From an uncultured Prevotellaceae bacterium (lineage in GTDB: Bacteria > Bacteroidota > Bacteroidia > Bacteroidales > Bacteroidaceae), in assembly GCA_900318915.1 (NCBI GenBank), contig ONMI01000008.1:1-64000 (forward strand): a stretch of 64,000 bases of DNA, given 5' to 3'. Position numbers and translations under genes: made by a program. The notes below the pieces were generated by a model that had not been told where the DNA came from, made no database searches, and saw only the letters and a program-made list of their open reading frames with translations. This document shows positions 41,196 to 50,700 of this stretch, piece after piece (the stretch's first letter is position 1; every line of letters starts with the position of its first letter).

Positions 41196-41333
41196 GATTT
41201 TCAGAAAAAAGCATTATTTTTTTGCGTTATGAGGCCTCTCTGTCGAAAAAGCCTAATTTTTGTAGCTTGAGTATCTCATGATGCAAAGGGCATATGTCTA
41301 CACTCCTATCACTTCTGAGACTAAGATGAGAAA

Positions 41334-41798
41334 TCAATTCTCCATCCCGGCTTCTTGCTCCACAGGAGCTTTCTCTATGGTGATCGCCTCGGTGGTTTCG
41401 GTGCTGTGCCACACAAACTCACCCTCGAACACAAAGCTCACACTGCCGGCTTTCAAATCCTCGTAGGCGCAGCGCTCTATCCAGGTGCCGTCTTCCATCT
41501 TGCACTCGATGGTGCCGGAGGAATAAGCCTCAGGCTTGATGCGCACTTCGTAGCGGTCTATCTCATAGAACACACCGGGCTTGAAGGCCTCGCCCATCAT
41601 CTTGCAATCCTCGGGCGTGTAGGTCGCGGCCATAATCCAGGTCTTTTTGTCGCTCATGTCGAAGAGACGCTTGCTGCCGTCCTCGTCTTCAACAATCCAT
41701 TTCTTGAAAAGGCGGGTCTCCACACGCTGGGCCTGGCCGGGCAGAGCCAGCAGCAGGCAGCAGACCAGCAGGAGGGTTCTCATGATTTGTCTTGCCAT
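41334..41798 (-). CDS. Small secreted protein of unknown function
   Basis: The 154-residue protein has a signal peptide ending near LALPGQAQ. The mature part is probably a beta-rich lipocalin-like domain: FKKWIVEDEDGSKRLFDMSD, KTWIMAATYTPEDCKMMG and DGTWIERCAYEDLKAGSVSF. No catalytic motif is seen, and there is no lipobox. An ATG five codons in (MRTLLL) would give a more usual signal peptide. It lies 67 bp downstream of proS on the same strand, with a hairpin between them. Function unknown. Confidence 0.7.
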   Translation of the reverse strand: MARQIMRTLLLVCCLLLALPGQAQRVETRLFKKWIVEDEDGSKRLFDMSDKKTWIMAATYTPEDCKMMGEAFKPGVFYEIDRYEVRIKPEAYSSGTIECKMEDGTWIERCAYEDLKAGSVSFVFEGEFVWHSTETTEAITIEKAPVEQEAGMEN

Positions 41799-41837
41799 TG
41801 CTTTTTTTGATTTATGGGGTTATACGGATTTGCCTGC

Positions 41838-41858
41838 CACCGGCCGTGAAGGCCGGTG
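41838..41858. terminator. Hairpin between proS and the small secreted protein
   Basis: caccggcc (41838-41845) and ggccggtg (41851-41858) form a perfect 8-bp stem eight bases beyond the proS stop. No T-run follows, so it may attenuate rather than end transcription. Confidence 0.4.
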
Positions 41859-41865
41859 AGGCGGT

Positions 41866-43347
41866 TTAATAGCTTCTGGCGATGATGACGCGGGCCACGG
41901 CGGGCTTGCCGCTCACCATGTCGACACCCGGGGTCTGTTCCACACCGAAGGGCACGCAACGTATCGTGGCCTGGGTCTCTTCCTTGATGCGGGCCTCGGT
42001 CTCGGCAGTGCCGTCCCAGTGGCAGAGGAAGAAGCCGCCGTCCTTGACGCGCTCCTTGAATTCCTCGTAGTTGTCGCACTCATAGATGCGCTCGTCGCGG
42101 TATTTGCGGGCTTTCTCGAAGATGTTCTTCTGAATGTCCTCGAGCAACTGCTCCACATACTCCACGATGCCCTCGATGGGACGGGTCTCCTTCTCCAGCG
42201 TGTCGCGGCGCATCACCTCGAGGGTGCCGTTCTCCAGGTCGCGGCCACCCATGACAAGACGCACGGGCACACCCTTCAGCTCGTAGTCGGCAAACTTGAA
42301 GCCGGGACGCTTGTTGTCGGCATCGTCATACTTCACGCTGATGCCGGCGGCACGCAACTCGTTGATGATGGGGGTGAGACGCTCGGTGATGGCGGCCAAC
42401 TGCTCGGCGCCCTTCGTGATGGGCACGATGACCACCTGGATGGGGGCCAGACGCGGAGGCAGCACCAGACCGTTGTCGTCGCTGTGGGTCATGATAAGGG
42501 CGCCAATCAGGCGGGTCGACACGCCCCATGAGGTGGCCCACACCAGTTCGGGCTTGTTCTCCTTGTTGAGGAAGGTCACATCGAAAGCCTTGGCGAAGTT
42601 CTGGCCCAGGAAGTGGGAGGTTCCGCTCTGCAGGGCCTTGCCGTCCTGCATCATGGCCTCGATGGTGTAGGTGTCGAGAGCACCTGCGAAGCGCTCGGTC
42701 TCGCTCTTCACGCCCTGCACCACAGGCACGGCCATCCACTGCTCGGCAAACTCGGCATACACCTTGAGCATCTGCTTGGCCTCGGCCTCAGCCTCCTCGC
42801 GGGTGGCATGGGCGGTATGGCCCTCCTGCCACAAAAACTCGGAGGTGCGCAGGAAGGGACGGGTGCGCATCTCCCAGCGCATCACGTTGCACCACTGGTT
42901 GCACATCAGAGGCAGGTCGCGCCACGAGTGAATCCAGTTTTTATAGGTGTTCCAGATAATGGTCTCCGAGGTGGGGCGGATGATGAGCTCTTCCTCCAGA
43001 CGGGCACCGGGGTCTACCTCTACGCCGCTCTTGTCGTCTTTGGCGCGCAGACGGTAGTGGGTCACCACGGCGCATTCTTTGGCGAAGCCTTCCACATGCT
43101 CGGCCTCGCGAGAAAGGAACGATTTGGGAATGAGCAGGGGGAAATAGGCGTTCTGCACGCCGGTAGCCTTGAACATCTGGTCGAGCTGGTGTTGCATCTT
43201 CTCCCAGATGGCGTAGCCATAGGGTTTGATTACCATGCAGCCGCGAACGGCACTCTGCTCGGCCAGGTCGGCTTTCACCACCAGGTCGTTGTACCACTGA
43301 CTGTAGTTGTCTGCTCTCTTCGTCAAATCTTTCAGTTCTTTTGCCAT
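41866..43347 (-). CDS. proS: Proline--tRNA ligase, short (archaeal/eukaryotic-like) type
   Basis: The 493-residue class II synthetase charges tRNA-Pro. It has the N-terminal [17 protein letters not shown] and [20 protein letters not shown]. The class II motifs include [40 protein letters not shown] and [12 protein letters not shown]. An anticodon-binding domain and the C-terminal zinc-like domain ending in ARVIIARSY follow. It lacks the bacterial editing insertion; this short type is usual in Bacteroidetes. A -7 box lies about 85 bp upstream. It is a housekeeping gene set beside the pectin locus. Confidence 0.96.
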   Translation of the reverse strand: MAKELKDLTKRADNYSQWYNDLVVKADLAEQSAVRGCMVIKPYGYAIWEKMQHQLDQMFKATGVQNAYFPLLIPKSFLSREAEHVEGFAKECAVVTHYRLRAKDDKSGVEVDPGARLEEELIIRPTSETIIWNTYKNWIHSWRDLPLMCNQWCNVMRWEMRTRPFLRTSEFLWQEGHTAHATREEAEAEAKQMLKVYAEFAEQWMAVPVVQGVKSETERFAGALDTYTIEAMMQDGKALQSGTSHFLGQNFAKAFDVTFLNKENKPELVWATSWGVSTRLIGALIMTHSDDNGLVLPPRLAPIQVVIVPITKGAEQLAAITERLTPIINELRAAGISVKYDDADNKRPGFKFADYELKGVPVRLVMGGRDLENGTLEVMRRDTLEKETRPIEGIVEYVEQLLEDIQKNIFEKARKYRDERIYECDNYEEFKERVKDGGFFLCHWDGTAETEARIKEETQATIRCVPFGVEQTPGVDMVSGKPAVARVIIARSY

Positions 43348-43430
43348 CTTATTTGTTCGTTTTTACTTGTTCTTTGTGTGTTTGATGTCAGCGGCTTCTC
43401 CCGAAAAGTGCCGCAAAGACTTATCAGCGT

Positions 43431-43439
43431 GCAAAATTA
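43431..43439 (-). promoter_or_regulatory. -7 box for proS
   Basis: On the minus strand taattttgc is a full match to TAnnTTTGC, 84 bp before the proS start. Confidence 0.5.
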
Positions 43440-43487
43440 GCAAAAAAAAATGAATTGCCCCTTCTTGCCGCTATTTTTTAGAGATTT

Positions 43488-43537
43488 AGGAGTGTAGAAG
43501 TATAGACCCATGCATACGTCTATACTCCTACACTCCT
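43488..43537. repeat. Inverted repeat with 8-bp quasi-repeats after the PL11 gene
   Basis: aggagtgtagaagtatagac (43488-43507) is the reverse complement of 43518-43537 with one mismatch, around a 10-base loop. The right arm continues as degenerate 8-mers (tatactcc, tacactcc, tatacttc, tgtactct). It lies 26 bp past the stop of the 1510-residue lyase and may end its transcript. Confidence 0.6.
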
Positions 43538-43563
43538 ATACTTCTGTACTCTTAAATTAGCTT

Positions 43564-46500
43564 CTAAAGAATAATCTTCACCGTCTCGCTGCGGTCGGTG
43601 CTCTGCATGCGCACCACGAAGGTGCCGCGGCCCAGGTGCTCCTGCTGCATGCGGGCTTTCACCTCGGAACGGGTGCATTCGAAGCTGCCCAGCAGAATGC
43701 CGTTCAGACTGTACACCTTGACACGCACCGGTGTGCCGGCGCTGATGCTGGCGATGCCGTCCTCGGCGCTCACCACACGCAACTTGCCCTCGGCGCTCAT
43801 CAGTTGGGTGTAGTCCCAACCCAGACCGTACTCCGAAATGTCGGGCAGATAGACGGCGGTGGGGGTGCCGGTCACACTCTTGGCGGTCCACAGGATTATC
43901 TCGTCACCCAGAGCCGGTGTGTAGCCTTTCATCGTCACGGTGATGTCGCCGTTGATAGAGAGGGTGCTGCCCACCTCAAGGAAGCTGCGGCTCGAGTTGG
44001 TGTTCTTGTTGTTGAAGATGAAGAATTCAAGGTGGGAGCCTTCGAAGGCGAAGATGCTCTCCTTCACCTTCATCAAGCCCACCGGATAGCTGGAGGTCAC
44101 GTTGCCGGGCTTCAGACGGCCGCCTTTCTGGAGGGTGATGCCCTGCAGGTAGCCGCGGCCTGCCAGAGTGCCGCTGTCCTGCGCCACCACCTGATGGCTG
44201 CCGAAGAAGAGATTGGTGGTCTGCGAGCTGCTGATGTTGAGCATACCGCCGCGCACCTCTACCTGACCGGAGCCGAGGTTGGGACTCTCCTTCATCAAAG
44301 TCCAGCTGCCGGAACCCACTTTTGTGATGGTGCAGCCTTCGAACGTACCGGTGAAGGTGATGTCGCTGTTCAGATAGCCGATGGTGTAGCGGCCGCTGCC
44401 GGCCAGGGTGCCGCCGCCGGTGAGTTGGCCGATGGCGAAGTCCTTGCCGCTGTTGCTCATGCGGGTGGCCACGTGGAGCGAGGCGTTGCGCATGCCGTAG
44501 CTGTTGTTGAAGGTCATCTCGGGGTCGTAATGGCCGGTTTTGAGTCCGTTGATGGTCAGCTTGCCGGTGAAGTTGCTCCAGTTGCCGTTGAGCGAGATGC
44601 GCGGACCGGTGGCATAGACGGTGATGTCGCCGTCGCCGGTGAGCGAGCCCGAGTAGCTGCACCGCTGGTCGAGATACCAGGTGCCGCTCTCGTCGGCCGG
44701 TACTTTCACATTGACGGGGTTGCTCGAGTAGCTGTAGATGTCGTCCACATCGCGCATGATGCCGCCCATGAGCACCACGGTGTCGGGATATTGCTGCACG
44801 CTGTTCACCTCACCGGCCTGCAGGGTGCCCTCGCTCACGGTGATGGCGGCCACACCGGTCACCTTGCCGGTCTTCAGGGTGCCGTTGCCCTTTTTGGCGA
44901 GGCGGTTCTTGCCGTTGAGCGACGAGAGGGTGCCGTCGGCGGTGAAGGTGGTGTTGGCGGGCACCTCGATGCTACCGCCCTTGGTGTCGAGCTGTATGGG
45001 GTGCGAGCCGGTGAAGCTGCCGTTCACGCGCAGTGTGCCTCCGTTCATCCTGATGGCGTTGGCTACGCCGCCCAGGGCGCCGAACTCAGCACCGGTGGCG
45101 TTGCCCAGACTGCTCACGGTGAGGATGCCGTCGGTCAGGATGGTGGTACCTTTGAAGCGGTTCACATTGTTGATGAAGGTCTCGGCGGTGCCTTTCTTCT
45201 CGATGTTGCAGGGGCCGACGATACTGTCGCCGCTCAGGGTGTAGGTGAGCACGCTGTTGTCGAAGGTGACGCTGGAGGGCGACACAGGGGTGGTAATTAC
45301 CACGTTGGGGTTGGCGGCCTCGTCGTTGAACACCACGTTGTCGCCGCTCACGAAGACGTCTTTCTCGCCGCCGATGAGGAAGTTGGCGGTGTTGGCGAAG
45401 TCCCAGTTGCCGTCTTCAGAACCGCTCCACACCACATCGGTGGCCTCGCGCATGGCGGTGATGTCGAGGTAGAGAGTGCCGTCTTCATAGGCCAGGGCGG
45501 TTTTCTGTCCGCTCAGGCCTTCTATCTTGATGTCGTCGATATTGCCTTCAATCTGGCCCACGGTGCCCAGGGTATAGCGGCCGCCCTCGAGGCGGGTCTC
45601 GCTGTCGGCGAAGTGGGTGATGACTTGTATCACCGGTGCGTCATACTCGGGGCCGTACTGCCAGTCTTTCTTCTCGATGCTGAGCTTGCCGGTCACGGCA
45701 AGATGGTCGGCCTGGCCGTCTGGCATCATGTCGATGGCCACACGGGCACCGAAGCCCAACTGCAGGTCGCTCACGGAGATGGTGCCGGCCTTGTCGGCGC
45801 CGCCGGGGCGGAGCACGGAGCCATACTGCATCTCGATACCCTGCAGGAAGCGGCCGCCGTCGCTCTCGAGCTGGCCGAAGCGGTTCATCCACACATGGCT
45901 GTTCTTCAGTGTGCCGTCGAAGCGCACGGTGCCGGCCCAGATGTCGGTGTTGCCGCTGTAGGTCTCGGTCACGTTGGGCAGTACAAGCACACCGTCGCCC
46001 TGTTTCACCAGGCGCATGGTGCCGGTGAAGGCACCGCCGGTCAGGGTGTGGGTGAAGGTCTCGGTGGTGATGTTGTCGTTGTTGTCATGGCCCTGCACCC
46101 AGGTGGGGGTGTTCACGGTCAGAATGTAGGGAGAGGCTCCGTCGGCCACATTCACCGTCATGTTGCCGGTTTCGGCCAGGAGCACATGTTTGCCGTTCTG
46201 GCTGCCGCCGATGCTGCCGCCGCCGGCTATCTCCTCACGGCCGGTGTTGGTGAGGGGTGGGGGAGCCATGGTGATACCCTCGAGCTCGCCCAGGAAGTAG
46301 CTGGTGTGGGGCGGCTGGTTGTAGCCGCACATCTGCCACACCATGGCCTGGCGGTACTGGGTGTCGTGCCAGAGGGTGTAGTTGCGCCAAGGGGTCGGTT
46401 CGGTGGTCGTATAGATGCGTATGTTGCCGCCGGTGGTGCGCAGCACCAGTTCCTCGCGCCAGTCGCCCAGCAGGTCGCCCTGATAGCAGGGAGTGGCCTT

Positions 46501-48096
46501 GGTGTCGTTGTTGGTCTGGGTGCCGTGCATAGTCTTCAGCACACCCTTGCCGAATTTGAAGATACGGGCGGCGGAGTTGCGCGAATCGACACCGTTCACG
46601 GTCTCCTCGAGCAGGTCGCCGTCCCAGTAGATGCGGAAGTTGAGGTCGAAACCGCCGTTCACGCCTTGGATGTGGTCGGCGGTGACACAGCTGATGGGGG
46701 TGTCGTGGCCCGATGAGGCCATGGCGCCGGGATAGTCGTTGCTGAAGTTGCCGGCCATGCTGCGGCCGTCGTCGCCGCCGCCTGCCAACCGGTAGTAGAT
46801 CTTGCTGGTGGTAGCGTCGCGGTAGTTGTTGGCGGGCAGGTCTTCATTGCAGGCAAACATCTCCTGACCGTGTACGTAGGGGTTGAAGTCGCTGCAGTGC
46901 TGGGCGTCGCCATGGCCCAGACCGGTGGTGGAGAGACCGCGGCCGCAGTCGTCGATGACCATCGAGCCGAAGACAATCTCGTCGCGGCCGTCCCAGTCTA
47001 CGTCGGCCACCTGGTAGTTGTGGTAGCCCTGACCGTACCAGGGACTGCCGGGACTGTTGCAGTTCCAGCGCCAGCGTTCGGTCAGTTCATGGGTGGCGGG
47101 GTCTACGTCGTAGGCCACCATCTTATGGCGGGTGTAGATGCCGCGGGCCAGGAAGATGCTGGGCTTGCGGCCGTCGAGATAGGGGGCGCCGAAGAAGTGT
47201 TTCGAGGAGCGGTGGCCGTAGCCGTCGCCCCAGGCGGCGTTGAGGTCGGTCTCGCCGGGCTCTAGACGGCGCAGCGGATACTCCATCACCTGATAGGGCT
47301 TGCCGGTGAGGCCGTCGAGGTAGACGAGGTACTCATCGCCCTGGAAGATGAACCACTGGCCGCTGCTCCCGGAGGGGTTGCGGTAGTTCTTGGTGGGGTC
47401 GCCGATGGTCTGGGTGGTGCCGTCGGCCATGTGGAATACGGTGCCGTCGGCGGCGCGCATCACACACTCGGCGCGGCCGTCGCCGTCCCAGTCGTAGGCC
47501 ACGATGTTGAGCTCGTTGTGCTGGAAGTCGGTCATGTTCGGACCGGCGTCAATCCACCACAGGCGGGTGCCGTCGAGTTTCAGGGCTTCTATCACGTCGT
47601 ATTCGCCGTTGTTGCCGCCGGGCAGGAAACCCTTGTTGGCATCGCTCACGTTGATACACTTGAGCAGCAACTCGAGCTCACCGTCGCCGTCGAGGTCGGC
47701 GGCGCACACGTCGTTGGGCTCGAAGCTGCTCGACAGCCCTTCATGGGTGAGGGTAATCTCCAGGTAGTCTTGCGCCCAGGGGGTCACGGCATGGCTGGCA
47801 GCCTGCTCCTGACCCCGCACCACGGCGCGCACGCTGTACTGGCTGCCGGCGGTGCCGGCGGCGTCGGTGTAGTTCGACACGCTGAGCGGCTCGCTGTTCA
47901 CCTTCACGCCGTCGCGGTAGAGGTTGTAGGTCACGTCATAATACTCCTCGCCGAGGATGCGCCAGCTGCAGTATACACCGCCGCTGGTCTGCACGGCCAC
48001 GAGTCCGCGGTCCAGGGCGTCGGTGGCGCGTTGGGCCGATGCCTGCGTGTGGGCCATGGTAAGCGCCAGGCAGGCCATGATGAGTTTCTTAAACAT
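43564..48096 (-). CDS. Rhamnogalacturonan lyase (PL11) extended by autotransporter-type beta repeats
   Basis: The 1510-residue protein has a signal peptide (1-22) and a PL11 lyase domain (about 23-640): ATDALDRGLVAVQTSGGVYC, then beta-propeller blades with calcium-type DLDGDGELELL, DWDGDGRAECVM and DVDWDGRDEIVFGS. PL11 enzymes cleave the rhamnose-galacturonate backbone of rhamnogalacturonan I by beta-elimination. Residues about 660-1430 are beta-helical repeats of the kind found in autotransporter passengers (TYSGNTDIWAGTVRFDG, RFKGTTILTDGILTVSSLG, SEGTLQAGEVNSVQQYP). The last 70 residues form a type IX secretion tail (VRVKVYSLNGILLGSFECTR, ...TVKIIL). It is probably displayed at or released from the cell surface. 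It is the last gene of the pectin locus. Confidence 0.9.
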   Translation of the reverse strand: MFKKLIMACLALTMAHTQASAQRATDALDRGLVAVQTSGGVYCSWRILGEEYYDVTYNLYRDGVKVNSEPLSVSNYTDAAGTAGSQYSVRAVVRGQEQAASHAVTPWAQDYLEITLTHEGLSSSFEPNDVCAADLDGDGELELLLKCINVSDANKGFLPGGNNGEYDVIEALKLDGTRLWWIDAGPNMTDFQHNELNIVAYDWDGDGRAECVMRAADGTVFHMADGTTQTIGDPTKNYRNPSGSSGQWFIFQGDEYLVYLDGLTGKPYQVMEYPLRRLEPGETDLNAAWGDGYGHRSSKHFFGAPYLDGRKPSIFLARGIYTRHKMVAYDVDPATHELTERWRWNCNSPGSPWYGQGYHNYQVADVDWDGRDEIVFGSMVIDDCGRGLSTTGLGHGDAQHCSDFNPYVHGQEMFACNEDLPANNYRDATTSKIYYRLAGGGDDGRSMAGNFSNDYPGAMASSGHDTPISCVTADHIQGVNGGFDLNFRIYWDGDLLEETVNGVDSRNSAARIFKFGKGVLKTMHGTQTNNDTKATPCYQGDLLGDWREELVLRTTGGNIRIYTTTEPTPWRNYTLWHDTQYRQAMVWQMCGYNQPPHTSYFLGELEGITMAPPPLTNTGREEIAGGGSIGGSQNGKHVLLAETGNMTVNVADGASPYILTVNTPTWVQGHDNNDNITTETFTHTLTGGAFTGTMRLVKQGDGVLVLPNVTETYSGNTDIWAGTVRFDGTLKNSHVWMNRFGQLESDGGRFLQGIEMQYGSVLRPGGADKAGTISVSDLQLGFGARVAIDMMPDGQADHLAVTGKLSIEKKDWQYGPEYDAPVIQVITHFADSETRLEGGRYTLGTVGQIEGNIDDIKIEGLSGQKTALAYEDGTLYLDITAMREATDVVWSGSEDGNWDFANTANFLIGGEKDVFVSGDNVVFNDEAANPNVVITTPVSPSSVTFDNSVLTYTLSGDSIVGPCNIEKKGTAETFINNVNRFKGTTILTDGILTVSSLGNATGAEFGALGGVANAIRMNGGTLRVNGSFTGSHPIQLDTKGGSIEVPANTTFTADGTLSSLNGKNRLAKKGNGTLKTGKVTGVAAITVSEGTLQAGEVNSVQQYPDTVVLMGGIMRDVDDIYSYSSNPVNVKVPADESGTWYLDQRCSYSGSLTGDGDITVYATGPRISLNGNWSNFTGKLTINGLKTGHYDPEMTFNNSYGMRNASLHVATRMSNSGKDFAIGQLTGGGTLAGSGRYTIGYLNSDITFTGTFEGCTITKVGSGSWTLMKESPNLGSGQVEVRGGMLNISSSQTTNLFFGSHQVVAQDSGTLAGRGYLQGITLQKGGRLKPGNVTSSYPVGLMKVKESIFAFEGSHLEFFIFNNKNTNSSRSFLEVGSTLSINGDITVTMKGYTPALGDEIILWTAKSVTGTPTAVYLPDISEYGLGWDYTQLMSAEGKLRVVSAEDGIASISAGTPVRVKVYSLNGILLGSFECTRSEVKARMQQEHLGRGTFVVRMQSTDRSETVKIIL

Positions 48097-48131
48097 GATG
48101 TATCGCTTGTTTTTGTTGTCGTTTTTCTTTC

Positions 48132-50303
48132 TTATGGCAGGGTTATCTTGCGGGTTGTAAAGTGCCCGTCGGTGTGGAGGGCGCGCTCTATGAAGATGCC
48201 GTGGCGCACGGCCTCGGGAGCCACCTGGCGGCCGTCGGTGGTGAAGTAGTCTCTACGCATCACCTTGCTGCTGTCGGTGCCGCTGTCGTAGATGCCCTTG
48301 ATGCCGTCGGCCGAGATGCCGCGGAAGGAGGCCACATAGTCGGGCAGGTAGTAGCCCAGGTGTGGCGGCTGGTTGTAGGCCACGTTCTCCCAGGCCACGC
48401 CCATGCGGTACATATGGTCGTGCATCAGGGTGGGCACGCGCCACTCGGTGGCGTAGGCCGAGGTGTAGATGTTGAGGGTGGCGCTGTCGGCCGTGCTCCA
48501 CAGCACGATTTCCTCACGCCAGTCGCCGAAGAGGTCGGCGGTCAGGTTGGGGGTGGCTTTGGTGCCGTTGCAGGAGGCGGGGTGGCCGTAGGCGCTCAGG
48601 GCGTTGCGGCCGAAACCGAGGCCTAAGGCGGTGTTGGCGCCTTCGTCCCATTTCGAGACGGTGATGTTGTTGAACAGTTCCTCATATTCGTCGCCGTCCC
48701 AGAAGATGCGGAAGTTCATGCCGGGGTTGGAGTAGGCGAAGACCTGACCCTGGATGGTGAAACTGTTGGCCTGGGTGGCATAGGTGAACTCGGCGCCACG
48801 GTATTTGGGTTCGAAGTCGGCGGCAAGGCCGCGGCCGGTGTCGCGGTCGGAGGTGCGGCGTACGAGCACTTCGCCGGTGCGGGCATCATGCAGGTCGGCA
48901 CCGTAGGAACCCACGCTCTCCTCGTGCACATCGAACAGCTCGTAGCCGGGACGGTCGGGGTCGAGGTCGCCCAGGTGGATGGCATCGCCGTGGCCGAAGC
49001 CTACGCAGTAGAGCAGTTGTCCGTCGTTGTCCACGGCGCCGCTGCCCCAGATAATCTCGTCGCAGCCGTCGCCGTCCACATCACCACAAGAGAGGTTGTG
49101 GTTGCCGTTGCCGAAGAGGGTGTGGTAGTTGCCCACCCCGCTGGTGTTGCTGTCGTAGGTGCGGGTGGTCTTGTTCCACTCGGCGTCGTACAGCTCCACA
49201 GTGTTGCGGTTCACCGAGGCGTGCAGCCACTTGTGCTTCAGCTTGCCGCCCTCGAAGTCTACCGCCCACACATAGGCGCGGGTGTAGTAGCCGCGGCACA
49301 TCACGGCGCTGGCGTTGTGGTCGGGACCGTCGAGATAGGCCACGCAGGCCAGGTGGCGGTCGGCGCGGTTGCCGTAGTTGTCGTTCCAGAAGCTCTTCTC
49401 GGGATGGCTGTCCACCTGGTTGAACTTTCCGGCGCGGTTGGGGTTGTACCAGATGGTGTGAAGGGCCTTGCCGGTCTGCCCGTTGAACACGGTGAGGTAT
49501 TCGGGACCGGAGAGGATGCGGCCCTCGCTGTTGCGGTAGTCGGTGGAGTTGCTTGTGCTCAGGATATTGGCATCGTCGGCGGCATTCGACACGTAGTCGC
49601 CGTTGCCGTCCATCGAGCCGGGTGCGGTCTTGCAGATCATCTCAGCATGGCCATCGCCGTCGAAGTCATACACCATGAACTGGGTGTAGTGGGCGCCGGC
49701 ACGGATGTTCATGCCCAGGTTCACGCGCCACAGCTTGGTGCCGTCGAGCTTGTAGCAGTCGATGATCACGGGGTTGCTGCTGCCGCTGTTGGAGTTGTCT
49801 TTCGAGTTCTCGGGGTCCCACTTCACGAAGAGCTCATACTGGCCGTCGCCGTCCACATCGCCCACCGAGCAGTCGTTGGGGAAGTAGGCTTTGCCGTTCT
49901 GCTTCTCAGGACGGTCCAGGTGCAGCTCCAGGTAAGCTTTCGACCACGGGGTCACCTCGGCGGTGGTGTCTACGGCCACACCGTTCTGCAGGGTGACCAC
50001 CTGAAAGGTGTCGGTGGCTTTGCCCGATACCCTGACCGAGGTGGTCTGGTAGATGTCTTTCTTCGATGTCTTGCCGTTCTTCAGCAGCTCGAAAGTGGTG
50101 CCGGGGGTGTCGGTGCCGAAGAGGCGCCAGCTGGCGAAGTATTGCCCACTGCCGATGGGCATGACCACGAGGCCGCGGTCCAAGTGCTCCATCTGCGAGG
50201 TGGGGGTGTCGGGTTGCTGGGCGGCTGCGCCCATGCCCATGGTGAGGGCTGTGGTGGCCATAAGGCCGCGCAGGCTTCTCTGGAAATATTTACTTGTTGT
50301 CAT
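48132..50303 (-). CDS. Rhamnogalacturonan lyase, PL11 family
   Basis: The 723-residue protein has a signal peptide (about 1-28). The PL11 layout follows: QMEHLDRGLVVMPIGSGQYF, a small beta domain to about 130, and an eight-bladed propeller with calcium-binding loops DVDGDGQYELFVKW, DFDGDGHAEMICK and DVDGDGCDEIIWGS. It ends PHLGYYLPDY and a short tail. It should cut unsubstituted rhamnogalacturonan I. It lies 35 bp upstream of the larger PL11 gene on the same strand and has its own -7 box at 50380-50388. The two PL11 proteins are clearly paralogous in the catalytic part but not near-identical. Confidence 0.93.
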   Translation of the reverse strand: MTTSKYFQRSLRGLMATTALTMGMGAAAQQPDTPTSQMEHLDRGLVVMPIGSGQYFASWRLFGTDTPGTTFELLKNGKTSKKDIYQTTSVRVSGKATDTFQVVTLQNGVAVDTTAEVTPWSKAYLELHLDRPEKQNGKAYFPNDCSVGDVDGDGQYELFVKWDPENSKDNSNSGSSNPVIIDCYKLDGTKLWRVNLGMNIRAGAHYTQFMVYDFDGDGHAEMICKTAPGSMDGNGDYVSNAADDANILSTSNSTDYRNSEGRILSGPEYLTVFNGQTGKALHTIWYNPNRAGKFNQVDSHPEKSFWNDNYGNRADRHLACVAYLDGPDHNASAVMCRGYYTRAYVWAVDFEGGKLKHKWLHASVNRNTVELYDAEWNKTTRTYDSNTSGVGNYHTLFGNGNHNLSCGDVDGDGCDEIIWGSGAVDNDGQLLYCVGFGHGDAIHLGDLDPDRPGYELFDVHEESVGSYGADLHDARTGEVLVRRTSDRDTGRGLAADFEPKYRGAEFTYATQANSFTIQGQVFAYSNPGMNFRIFWDGDEYEELFNNITVSKWDEGANTALGLGFGRNALSAYGHPASCNGTKATPNLTADLFGDWREEIVLWSTADSATLNIYTSAYATEWRVPTLMHDHMYRMGVAWENVAYNQPPHLGYYLPDYVASFRGISADGIKGIYDSGTDSSKVMRRDYFTTDGRQVAPEAVRHGIFIERALHTDGHFTTRKITLP

Positions 50304-50379
50304 GCTGTTAGGTTGTGTTCAGTAGCTTGAAATTGGATGCCGACTGGTGGAGCAGAAGTGCACAGCACGCGGCATTTCT

Positions 50380-50388
50380 GCAAAATTA
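50380..50388 (-). promoter_or_regulatory. -7 box for the PL11 gene
   Basis: On the minus strand taattttgc matches TAnnTTTGC, 77 bp before the lyase start. It follows the upstream terminator, so the lyases can be transcribed apart from the SusC/SusD genes. Confidence 0.55.
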
Positions 50389-50455
50389 GTGTTTTTTCTC
50401 CATACATCGCTCCTCTCGGTCAATTATCACAATTGTTTGGGCAAAATAAAAGATG

Positions 50456-50621
50456 AAAAATGAAAAATTAAAAATGAAAGATTAAAATGAAGAAATGAAT
50501 AGATGAAAGGTGAAAAGCGGAAAAAAAATTCTGATTAATTTTGAGATTAATTATTGAATAATTACCATGCGAAGCGTGCCCCGCTCATCAATAAATTTTT
50601 CATTTTTAATTTTTCATTTTT
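50456..50621. repeat. AT-rich inverted repeat
   Basis: Positions 50456-50477 (a, g and t only, pattern aaaaatgaaaaattaaaaat) are exactly complementary to 50600-50621, with 122 bp between. The inner DNA is also AT-rich and has no reading frame. It may be a small non-autonomous element or a simple-sequence expansion. Confidence 0.6.
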
Positions 50622-50649
50622 ATTTTTTTTGCTCCTTGGGCAAAAAAAA

Positions 50650-50672
50650 GCCCTCCGCACAGGGCGGAGGGC
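50650..50672 (-). terminator. Rho-independent terminator of the secreted-protein gene
   Basis: gccctccgc (50650-50658) and gcggagggc (50664-50672) form a perfect 9-bp stem. On the minus strand it is followed by eight T residues (50642-50649), 28 bp past the stop codon. Confidence 0.92.
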
Positions 50673-50700
50673 TTATAAAGTGGGTTAGGATGCGGTAGGT

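Larger units (their letters stand above)
50304..50700. other. Intergenic region with promoter, AT-rich inverted repeat and terminator
   Basis: No gene is seen. From right to left on the minus strand it holds the terminator of the secreted-protein gene (50642-50672), an AT-rich segment bounded by a perfect 22-bp inverted repeat (50456-50477 and 50600-50621), and the promoter of the PL11 gene (50380-50388). Confidence 0.7.

Noticed and set aside
43636..46716. Open frame of 1026 codons on the plus strand opposite the large PL11 gene
   Set aside because: It is antisense to a well-supported lyase, has a composition typical of a shadow frame in G+C-rich DNA (His, Gly, Val and Ala rich), and shows no recognisable motif.
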